A stretch of 5,405 nt of DNA from Propionibacteriales bacterium (lineage in GTDB: Bacteria > Actinomycetota > Actinomycetes > Propionibacteriales > Propionibacteriaceae), in assembly GCA_017882655.1 (NCBI GenBank), contig JADGPB010000201.1, positions 1 to 5,405 of the forward strand. Reading direction: 5' to 3'. Below, piece by piece: positions 1-5,405 of the stretch. How positions within the stretch are numbered: the stretch's first letter is position 1; the number at the start of each line of letters is the position of its first letter. A program made the position numbers and the translations under genes. The notes under the pieces were generated by a model, which ran no database searches, had not been told where the DNA came from, and was given only the letters and a program-made list of their open reading frames with translations.

Positions 1-2126
1 GACATCGCGGGCACCGTCACGGTCATCGACCCGTCACGTGTCGTACGGACCGGCCGGGTCGCCCCGAGCAGCGGCCGCAGCGTCGCGTTAGACGTGCCGA
101 CCGTGAACGTCGCGGTCGACGCCGACGTCGAGTTGTTGATCGCCACGACGTACTCGCGGTCCTTCTCACGCCCCGCGTCGATGCGGGAGAACGCGAAGAT
201 GCCGGGACCGTCGGCTGCGTACCGAGTCAGCTGCGCGCCATCCGCGAGCGCCGGATTCTGGGCACGCAGCCGCGCCAGCGAGGAGATCTGCTTGTACAAA
301 GGGCTGTTCGTGTCGTACCGGTCCTTCGCGCCCGAAGCCCCGCCGAGCACCGGCTCCGACGCGTACTGCGCCGTCTGCGTCGCGAACATGTCCTCCCGGG
401 CGTCCTTGTCGCCGCCCGCGCCGATGAACCCCTGCTCGTCGCCGTAGTAGACGATCGGGTTGCCCCGCGTCAGGTACATCAGCGAGTTCGTGAGCTTCAC
501 CCTCGCCAGCAGGTCGGCGTCGGACGTGCTCGACCCCTTGAGCTGCATCGCGATGCGGCCCATGTCGTGGTTCCCGGTGAAAGTCGGCAGCTGGTACGCG
601 TTGGAGTTGGCGTCCGTGTAGTAGTCGTCCGCCGCGTAGAAGTCGGCGAGGTTCTTCGCTGTCTTGCCCTGTGCGTACGACAGGGCGTTGCTCTGGAACC
701 CGAAGTCGAGCGTGGCCTGGAGCGCGCCGGTCGTCGTGTACGTGCTCATGTACGCCGGGTTGGAGTCGTACACCTCGCCGAACATGAAGAAGTCCTTGTT
801 GCCTTTCGCCTTGGCATGGGCGATGACGGCCGGCGAGAACTTCTGCCAGAACTGCAGGTCGACGTGCTTCACGGTGTCGATGCGGAACCCGTCGACGCCG
901 TAGTCGACCCACTTGTCGTACACGTCGATGAACCCGTTCAGCACCTTCGGGTTCTCGGTGAACAGGTCGTCGAGCCCGGAGAAGTCGCCGTACTCGGCGG
1001 ACTCACCGGCATAGGTCGAGTCGCCGCGGTTGTGGTAGAGCGTCACGTCGTTGAGCCACGCGGGCACCTTGACGGTCGCGTCGGAGGGGGTCCGGAAGAC
1101 CGGGGTGTACGGGAACGACGTGGCGGCGCTCAGCGTCGGGAAGTCGGGGGAGTTCACGACCGCCTTGGGGTCGAACACGTTGCCGGCGGCGTCGGTATAC
1201 GGCTTGGTCGCGGTGGAGACGTAGTCGTACTTGTTCTGCGCGTAGTCGATGACGTCCGCGGTGTGGTTGGTGATGATGTCGAAGAACACCTTCATCCCCT
1301 TGGCATGTGCCTTGGCGATGAGCTGCTTCATGTCATCGTTCGTGCCCAGGTGCGGGTCGATCTGGGTGAAGTCGGTGATCCAGTAGCCGTGATAGCCCGC
1401 GCTCGCGTTGTCGCCGGTTCCCTGTACTGGTCGGTTCTTGAACGCGGGTGTCATCCAGATCGCCGTCGTCCCGAGGCCCTTGATGTAGTCGAGCTTCTCG
1501 GTCAGGCCCTTGAGGTCGCCGCCGTGGTAGAAGCCCTTGTCTGTGGGGTCGAAACCAGTCTCCATCCGGCTGCCCGTCAGACCACCGGTGTCGTTCGCCG
1601 TGGAGCCGTTGGCGAACCGGTCGGCCATGACGAAGTAGAAGCGCTCTTTGGTGAGCGCGCTCCGTAGCGAGTCACGCGCGAGCGCCTGGTCGGCGCGGGT
1701 CGCGGTCGTGCTCACAGCGGCGGAGACGGTGACGATGTGGCTGGTTCCGTCGAAGGAGAATGTGAGCTTCGACGATCCGGCAAGGACGAGCGGCATGTTG
1801 GGGCCGCCCTTGGCCCCGCCGGCGCCGTAGCTCACGGCCCAGCTGTCGTTGATCGCGATCTTGAACTGGTACGTGCCCGCCGGGACGGTGAAACTCCGGC
1901 TCCACGTCCCGCTGGACCCAGCGAGGTGGGTCGCAGCGCAGGCAGGATCCCAGTCCGCCGCACACCCGAGCTCGGACTGCAGGTCGCCGACCAGCGTCAC
2001 GGTCTGGTCGACCGCGTGGGCCGGGGCTGCCGTCAGGCCCGAGACCACGACGGTCACGGCGAGGGCCGCGGTGACCCACCTGCTTCTCAGCAGTGGGCGG
2101 TCGGGGCGAGCGAAGATCGTTGTCAC
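1..2126 (-). CDS. Secreted GH13 alpha-amylase with X25 module, probably the N-terminal part of an amylase-pullulanase (3' end outside window)
   Basis: An extracellular endo-acting alpha-1,4-glucan hydrolase is predicted, attacking starch or glycogen. The reading frame is open for 708 codons from the GTG at 2126 to the window edge, with no stop. Residues 1-38 form a Sec signal peptide: an Arg-containing n-region, a hydrophobic core around 18-33, and cleavage after AHA38. Residues 40-135 match the X25 module of pullulanases, seen in SELGCAADWDPACA and later INDSWAVSYGAGG; C55 and C63 may form a disulfide. The catalytic barrel starts near ERFYFVMADRF (161-171). The GH13 regions are all present: DIITNH (283-288), GFRIDTVKH with R415 and nucleophile D417, FMFGEVYD with acid/base E451, and GNHD with D521; GLDDL (384-388) fits region V. 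A beta-rich C-terminal domain follows from about 620. The barrel resembles, from memory, the N-terminal amylase half of large actinobacterial bifunctional amylase-pullulanases, so more modules may follow. A plain amylase ending soon after the edge remains possible. A strong RBS supports the start. Confidence 0.93.
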   Translation of the reverse strand, partial: MTTIFARPDRPLLRSRWVTAALAVTVVVSGLTAAPAHAVDQTVTLVGDLQSELGCAADWDPACAATHLAGSSGTWSRSFTVPAGTYQFKIAINDSWAVSYGAGGAKGGPNMPLVLAGSSKLTFSFDGTSHIVTVSAAVSTTATRADQALARDSLRSALTKERFYFVMADRFANGSTANDTGGLTGSRMETGFDPTDKGFYHGGDLKGLTEKLDYIKGLGTTAIWMTPAFKNRPVQGTGDNASAGYHGYWITDFTQIDPHLGTNDDMKQLIAKAHAKGMKVFFDIITNHTADVIDYAQNKYDYVSTATKPYTDAAGNVFDPKAVVNSPDFPTLSAATSFPYTPVFRTPSDATVKVPAWLNDVTLYHNRGDSTYAGESAEYGDFSGLDDLFTENPKVLNGFIDVYDKWVDYGVDGFRIDTVKHVDLQFWQKFSPAVIAHAKAKGNKDFFMFGEVYDSNPAYMSTYTTTGALQATLDFGFQSNALSYAQGKTAKNLADFYAADDYYTDANSNAYQLPTFTGNHDMGRIAMQLKGSSTSDADLLARVKLTNSLMYLTRGNPIVYYGDEQGFIGAGGDKDAREDMFATQTAQYASEPVLGGASGAKDRYDTNSPLYKQISSLARLRAQNPALADGAQLTRYAADGPGIFAFSRIDAGREKDREYVVAINNSTSASTATFTVGTSNATLRPLLGATRPVRTTRDGSMTVTVPAM

Positions 2127-2133
2127 GGTGGTA

Positions 2134-2138
2134 CCTCC
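2134..2138 (-). promoter_or_regulatory. Ribosome binding site of the amylase gene
   Basis: The minus strand reads GGAGGT just upstream of the GTG at 2126. The GGAGG core is followed by a 7-nt spacer, which is near ideal. It decides the non-ATG start, which also places the signal peptide correctly at the N-terminus. Confidence 0.85.
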
Positions 2139-2142
2139 AGCG

Positions 2143-2160
2143 CTGGGCGACGTTGCCGAG
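2143..2160. promoter_or_regulatory. Candidate LacI-family operator palindrome in the amylase leader
   Basis: An 18-bp imperfect palindrome, CTGGGCGACGTTGCCGAG, has 7 of 9 base pairs symmetric around a central CG. The central CG with GCRACG/CGTYGC-type half-sites is the usual shape of LacI-family operators, and such regulators control many actinobacterial amylase genes. It lies 17-34 nt upstream of the amylase start, downstream of the proposed promoter, where it could act as a roadblock. No regulator gene is visible beside it, and in GC-rich DNA this could be chance. Confidence 0.3.
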
Positions 2161-2222
2161 TCGGAGCACAAAGCGTGGTTCTGGGGCTGTCGGGTGGGTG
2201 AGTGGGGGTGCGGTGCTCCGAC
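2160..2222. repeat. Perfect 10-bp inverted repeat with 43-bp loop
   Basis: GTCGGAGCAC at 2160-2169 is exactly reverse-complementary to GTGCTCCGAC at 2213-2222. The symmetry stops at both ends of the arms. The arm centres are 53 bp apart, close to five helical turns. In the amylase transcript the outer arm would fall at about the predicted 5' end, so the RNA could fold into a 10-bp stem with a C-rich loop. As DNA, the arms could instead be two protein-binding sites on the same helix face. The repeat is seen directly; its function is inferred. Confidence 0.6.
2183..2208 (+). other. Canonical G-quadruplex motif
   Basis: Four runs of at least three G (2183-2186, 2192-2194, 2196-2198, 2204-2208) are separated by loops of 5, 1 and 5 nt, meeting the usual G3+N1-7 rule. 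The plus strand is the template for the amylase gene, so the amylase mRNA would carry the C-rich complement. The motif sits wholly within the loop of the 2160-2222 inverted repeat, between the predicted amylase promoter and the amylase start. Confidence 0.6.
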
Positions 2223-2228
2223 GAGACG

Positions 2229-2258
2229 AACCTAACCCACCGTGCCGAAGGCTGTAAA
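2229..2258 (-). promoter_or_regulatory. Candidate sigma-70-type promoter for the amylase gene
   Basis: On the minus strand, TTTACA (2258-2253) resembles the TTGACA -35 box with one mismatch. It is followed after 18 nt by TAGGTT (2234-2229), which fits the loose TAnnnT -10 box of actinobacteria. Transcription would start near 2222 and leave a leader of about 95 nt. It is among the few AT-containing hexamer pairs in this intergenic region. It is a prediction by eye only. Confidence 0.4.
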
Positions 2259-2337
2259 CCCCCGCCGACGGGACCGTGAAGCGGCGCGGATGGCGGGCAC
2301 GGAAAGCCCAGTTCTGCCGCGGGCCAGCGAGGACCGC

Positions 2338-2343
2338 AGGAGG
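2338..2343 (+). promoter_or_regulatory. Ribosome binding site of the lipoprotein gene
   Basis: AGGAGG lies 8 nt upstream of the ATG at 2352. It selects this ATG over the one at 2344, which overlaps the RBS region and is out of frame. The chosen start gives a short lipoprotein signal peptide of proper length. I found no convincing promoter for this gene in the 225-bp gap. Confidence 0.8.
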
Positions 2344-2351
2344 ATGGCGGC

Positions 2352-2981
2352 ATGGGCGCGAGAGTGTCTGTGCTGGGTGTGGCGATGTGCGCCGTGTTCT
2401 CCCTGGGGGCGTGCACACCCGGCAGCGGCCCGACCTCGGCGCCCTCGGCGGCCGCATCGGTGACCAGCACCCCGACCAGCCCGGCGGCGCCCGCGAGCAC
2501 GAGCGCGACGCCGACTGGCTCGCCGACCACCGCCACCGCCACGACAATCCCGCCGACCACGGCACCCGTGTCTGCGCCCGCATCGACGTCGCGGATAATG
2601 CCGCGCAGCCGCCCTCACGCCGTCACCACCGTGAGCGCCTCCCCAGGCCGCGGTTCGGGAGAAGTAGCGGTCAACTGGGGTGCGGTCAGCGATGCTGACG
2701 GCTACAAGATCCTGCGGTCGACCTCGGCGAACGGGCTGTTCAAACAGACCGGCAAGCTGAACGTCATCACTGGCGTGACCAGCGCGGCAGCCGGCGTGGT
2801 CAGCATCTGGTCGTACCAGCACTCGTACGTGCCCGCCAAGAAGATGTCCGGTCGCGACACCTCGAAGAGCTTCGAGTACGTCGAGACAATCGGTTCCGGC
2901 AAGCGCTGCTTCAAGGTCGTCGCCTTCAACACTGCCGGCGACAGCGCCGCGTCGAAGGTGGTCTGCGCGTCTCCTCCCTAG
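2352..2981 (+). CDS. Surface lipoprotein with Pro/Ser/Thr-rich stalk and fibronectin type III-like domain
   Basis: This 209-residue protein is predicted to be lipid-anchored on the outer face of the membrane. Residues 1-20 form a signal peptide ending in the lipobox LGAC, with C21 as the lipidated residue. Residues 22 to about 85 are a low-complexity linker of Ala, Ser, Thr and Pro, typical of extended and possibly glycosylated stalks. From about residue 90, VTTVSASP, then GEVAVNWGAVSDADGYKILRST and the closing CFKVVAFNTAGDSAASKVV match the first and last strands of a fibronectin III fold. The middle (about 127-178) is longer than in ordinary FnIII modules and is unassigned. C186 and C205 could form a disulfide. 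There is no catalytic motif, so a binding or spacer role is the most that can be inferred. The gene diverges from the secreted amylase, which is compatible with a surface role in glycan use, but the link is contextual only. Confidence 0.85.
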   Translation: MGARVSVLGVAMCAVFSLGACTPGSGPTSAPSAAASVTSTPTSPAAPASTSATPTGSPTTATATTIPPTTAPVSAPASTSRIMPRSRPHAVTTVSASPGRGSGEVAVNWGAVSDADGYKILRSTSANGLFKQTGKLNVITGVTSAAAGVVSIWSYQHSYVPAKKMSGRDTSKSFEYVETIGSGKRCFKVVAFNTAGDSAASKVVCASPP

Positions 2982-3005
2982 GATGACCGCGCCGGCCCTG
3001 CGCTG

Positions 3006-3404
3006 TCACGGCTCGTACGCCAGCAGCTCTCGCGCCGTCGCCTCGTCGGTCGCGAGTCCGCTGACCAGGTCGGCCTTCAGCACCGCGTTCAGCGCCAGCA
3101 CCTTCTCGTGGCCCCACGCCACAGCGAGCGAGAGCTTGATGTCCGCGAGCCGTTCGGGGGCCATGCAGATCATCCGGTCGCAGAGGGAGGTGCGCACGTG
3201 GCGGCCGGCTGCGTCGAAGTGGTGGCCGCAGATGTGGGCGACGGCACGCCCCTTGCTCACCTCGGCGCGTACGGAGTCGGTGAGGTAGGGCCGCAGGATC
3301 GCCCCGGACGTACCGTCCGGACCCACGGCTCCCACACCAACGAGCGCGACGTCTGCCCGGGCCGCCAGCTCGAAGGTCGACACGACGATCTCCTCGTGCC
3401 TCAC
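3006..3404 (-). pseudogene. C-terminal fragment of a SorC-family sugar-sensing regulator
   Basis: SorC-family regulators join an N-terminal helix-turn-helix to a sugar-phosphate-binding domain and usually have about 310-340 residues. Here only the end of the effector domain remains, at most 132 codons from the GTG at 3404. Recognisable pieces are FELAARADVALVGVG (11-25), AHICGHHFDAAG (56-67) and ATDEATARELL (118-128), followed by a normal-looking C-terminus. The frame meets a stop at 3420-3422 just upstream, so the HTH and roughly half or more of the protein are missing. No RBS precedes 3404. However, GAGGAG lies 6 nt before another in-frame GTG at 3383, so a lone domain of about 125 residues could still be translated. 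It lies downstream of the GH127 gene on the same strand and may once have regulated a sugar operon. Family assignment is firm; loss of function is inferred. Confidence 0.7.
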
Positions 3405-3532
3405 TGAGCGCGCTGCCGGTCATCGAGACCGTGACGAAGTCGTCGTACGCGCTGATCTTCTCGAAGTACGGAAGTCACTGATCATCGTCACGCTCGGCTC
3501 GTTCGCGTTCATCCTCGGCTCGTTCACCGTGG
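3405..3532 (+). pseudogene. Possible debris of a membrane-protein gene, frameshifted
   Basis: No intact gene fits this 128-bp spacer. On the plus strand, one frame from 3413 reads LPVIETVTKSSYALIFSKYGSH and then meets a stop at 3479-3481. A second frame from 3478 reads LIIVTLGSFAFILGSFTVV, a clear transmembrane-like helix with G/C-ending codons. Removing two bases near 3476-3478 would join them as a plausible membrane-protein segment, and the second frame then runs into the 3' end of the GH127 gene on the other strand. A 12-bp direct repeat, CTCGGCTCGTTC, at 3493-3504 and 3514-3525 is the codon-phased LGSF repeat. I do not recognise the family. The minus strand also has short open frames here, so this reading is tentative. 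Confidence 0.3.
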
Positions 3533-5405
3533 TCACGTCCGGTCACCGACGAACACCGACTCGCCCACAACCGGTAGCCACACGCGCATCGTTGACGGAC
3601 CGCGGTTCGCCCAATGCGCGTATGCGGTGAGGTCAACCTCCGCGCAATCGTCCCGCGTCCTCGCTGGTGTCGACCCGTAGGGCCATGACTCGCCCGCGGG
3701 ACAGCGTCGACGAACGCGAAGACGTGCCCCTTGCTCTGTTGCGGCCAGAGTCTCCGGCTCGACCTCTATTTCGTTGACTGTCCAACCCGAGGGCGCGTCG
3801 GTTGACTCGATCGCGAGGACGAGCGGCCCGCGCTCAACGGCAACCGAGCCGCGCACGGCATCGATACGGGGGTCGGGCCAGGTCAGCCGAGGTTCCATGG
3901 GAAGTTCGAGCAGCACAATGTCTCCGGGCGAGAACACCCGACGAACGTCGAATCGGCCTGACGATGATGTCGCTGTCGGGGGTCTGCCGGCGATCGTCAC
4001 CGTTCCCCCGCTCAGTGCCCAGTCCGGGATCCGAAAGCTCAACGAGATCTCCTCTGCGGGGGCCTCGTCGATCATCACCGCTACGTGGCCGGACAGTGGG
4101 TATGCGGTCTCGACCCGCAGCCGCACCCGACCAGCGACCAATTCGGTAGAGAGCTCAAGGTCACCGTATTGGTGCAGTTGCACACCGTGATCGGTGGCTG
4201 TCGCGAAATATCCGGCCACGCTGGCCAGGGTGCGGGCGAGGTTCGTCGGGCAGCAGGACACTTGGAACCACGGCGCACGCATGCTGGCCTCCGCCCGTTC
4301 GTTGAGCTCGTTGTCGACGGTCTGCTCGCCGGGGGTTCGCTGGTGGAGAGTGTTCGAGTAGAAGAACGCGCGACCGTCTTCGCGTGGCGACGCCAGGATG
4401 TTGTTGAGCAGGGTGCGTTCGATGAGATCCGCGTAGCGGCTGTCGCCGTTGCGCAGCAGCAGCCGCCAGCTGACCATCACCGAGGCGATGCCCGCGCACG
4501 TCTCTGCGTACGCCCGGTCGGGCGGCAGCTCGAAGTCCTCCCCGTACGCCTCGTCCTGGTGATGAGACCCCACCCCGCCCGTGATGTACGTGCGGCGTGC
4601 GACGGCGGAGGTCCACTGTCGAGCGACCGCCTCGGCGAGCTCGTCGTCCTGTGACTCGACCGCGACATCCAGCGCCCCGGCGGCCAGGTAGAGCGCCCGG
4701 ACGGCGTGACCCCTCATCGTGGCGGCGTCGCGTACCGGCATTTCGTCCTGGAAGTATTCGCTTCCGAAGCGGCGGGGGTCGAGCAGTCCGTGACCGCGAC
4801 GCTGGACGAACAGTCGCGCGAGTTCGAGATAGCGCGTGTCGCCGGTGGCCCTGGAGAACTCGGCGAGCGCGACCTCCACCTCGGGATGGCCGCAGATCGC
4901 CACGCGGCCGTCCGGCCCGAACTCCCGAACGAGGTGGTCGGCGAGGCGCCGCGCCACGGCCGGAAGCTCGTCGTCGAGATCCGAACGCAGCCGGGCCACC
5001 GCTGCCTGCAGTAGGAAGCCTGCGCAGTACAGCTCGTGGCCGAACTCCATGTCGCTGTATCGGGGTGGCTGCCCGGGATGGCCGAAGGCTGTGTCGAGGT
5101 AGCCGTCATCATCCTGGGCGGCGGCGACCCGGGCGACGAGCGCCCGGTACCGAGCCTCAAGTCCGCTGTCCGGCCGACGTGCCAGTTCCCAGGCCATCGC
5201 CTCGAGCAGCTTGTAGATCTCCGAATCGACGAACTCGATGCCGTCGCGGTGCTCGCCGATGGTGCCCGCTGCGACCCGGTCGAAGTTCGTGGTCCATCCG
5301 ACGCGTTCCATCCAGGTCTCGCAATGCTGGAGGATCACTGACGCATTCAGTTCCTGCTTCTCGGCCCAGAATCCGCCTGTGATCCTGAGTTCGTCAGGCC
5401 CAAGC
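3533..5405 (-). CDS. GH127 beta-L-arabinofuranosidase (5' end outside window)
   Basis: GH127 (formerly DUF1680) enzymes release L-arabinose from beta-L-arabinofuranosides, using a zinc-bound cysteine nucleophile. The frame is open from the right edge to the TGA at 3533-3535, giving 623 full codons. A GTG at 5338 is not the real start: upstream in-frame sequence reads ITGGFWAEKQELNAS, the conserved family N-terminus, so only a short piece is missing. Numbering from 5338, an alpha/alpha-barrel (about 30-385) carries DEAYGEDFELP with E263 as the likely acid/base, ETC (E279, C281), and SCCPTN with C362 as the likely nucleophile and C363. These match E322, E338, C340, C417 and C418 of Bifidobacterium HypBA1 in order and near spacing. 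Beta-rich domains follow and end with AHWANRGPSTMRVWLP. No secretion signal is visible, so the enzyme is probably cytoplasmic. Codons end in A/T more often than in the amylase gene. Activity on other L-arabinosides or related sugars remains possible. Confidence 0.92.
   Translation of the reverse strand, partial: LGPDELRITGGFWAEKQELNASVILQHCETWMERVGWTTNFDRVAAGTIGEHRDGIEFVDSEIYKLLEAMAWELARRPDSGLEARYRALVARVAAAQDDDGYLDTAFGHPGQPPRYSDMEFGHELYCAGFLLQAAVARLRSDLDDELPAVARRLADHLVREFGPDGRVAICGHPEVEVALAEFSRATGDTRYLELARLFVQRRGHGLLDPRRFGSEYFQDEMPVRDAATMRGHAVRALYLAAGALDVAVESQDDELAEAVARQWTSAVARRTYITGGVGSHHQDEAYGEDFELPPDRAYAETCAGIASVMVSWRLLLRNGDSRYADLIERTLLNNILASPREDGRAFFYSNTLHQRTPGEQTVDNELNERAEASMRAPWFQVSCCPTNLARTLASVAGYFATATDHGVQLHQYGDLELSTELVAGRVRLRVETAYPLSGHVAVMIDEAPAEEISLSFRIPDWALSGGTVTIAGRPPTATSSSGRFDVRRVFSPGDIVLLELPMEPRLTWPDPRIDAVRGSVAVERGPLVLAIESTDAPSGWTVNEIEVEPETLAATEQGARLRVRRRCPAGESWPYGSTPARTRDDCAEVDLTAYAHWANRGPSTMRVWLPVVGESVFVGDRT

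Noticed and set aside
567..1667. Long plus-strand open frame of 366 codons
   Set aside because: It lies antisense to the GH13 barrel, whose motifs are unmistakable. Its product is Val/Arg/Gly-rich with no recognisable motif, as expected from a mirror frame in high-GC3 DNA.
2293..2307. Short hairpin GGGC...GCCC ahead of the lipoprotein
   Set aside because: A 4-bp stem is expected by chance at this GC content.
2123..2822. Minus-strand open frames across the intergenic region and lipoprotein gene
   Set aside because: They are Arg/Gly/Ala-rich, lack motifs, and run antisense to a gene with a good RBS, lipobox and FnIII strands.
2989..3003. Possible terminator hairpin between the convergent lipoprotein and SorC fragment
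   Set aside because: The stem is only 4 bp before a mismatch, and no T-run follows on either strand.
2926..3423. Minus-strand frame of 165 codons starting MTGSALSEA
   Set aside because: After about ten residues it becomes Arg-rich noise in a shifted frame over the SorC fragment, whose own frame carries the family motifs.
4085..5382. Several plus-strand frames opposite GH127, up to 261 codons
   Set aside because: They are low-complexity Arg/Pro/Gly mirror frames of the GH127 gene, with no start context or motif.
1..5405. tRNA, rRNA, CRISPR array, insertion sequence or toxin-antitoxin pair
   Set aside because: None was seen: no repeat-spacer series, no transposase-like frame, no paired terminal repeats around the 3405-3532 scar.

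Overview
The window is high-GC DNA with strongly G/C-ending codons, GTG starts and actinobacterial-style secretion signals. It most likely comes from a saccharolytic Actinomycetota, possibly Micrococcales. That placement is inferred from base composition and protein style only.

Layout. (1) Positions 1-2126, minus strand: a secreted GH13 alpha-amylase with an N-terminal X25-type starch-binding module. Its 3' end runs off the left edge, and it resembles the front half of large actinobacterial amylase-pullulanases. (2) Positions 2127-2351: a divergent intergenic region holding a promoter candidate and strong RBS for the amylase, a LacI-like palindrome, and a perfect 10-bp inverted repeat whose loop contains a canonical four-run G-quadruplex motif. 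(3) Positions 2352-2981, plus strand: a small lipoprotein with a Pro/Ser/Thr-rich stalk and a fibronectin III-like domain. (4) Positions 3006-3404, minus strand: only the C-terminal part of a SorC-family sugar-responsive regulator, probably a pseudogene. (5) Positions 3405-3532: a scar-like spacer with traces of a frameshifted membrane protein on the plus strand. (6) Positions 3533-5405, minus strand: a GH127 beta-L-arabinofuranosidase with its Cys/Glu active site intact. It is open at the right edge, so its real start lies outside the window.

The window joins two carbohydrate-use modules. One is extracellular starch or alpha-glucan breakdown, with a divergent surface lipoprotein. The other is probably intracellular processing of L-arabinofuranosides. 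The degraded stretch between them, a headless SorC regulator plus membrane-protein debris, looks like a past deletion or rearrangement. I saw no RNA gene, CRISPR array, insertion sequence or clear rho-independent terminator. I see no convincing new biological system. The least explained items are the nested inverted repeat/G4 in the divergent promoter region and the scar at 3405-3532.
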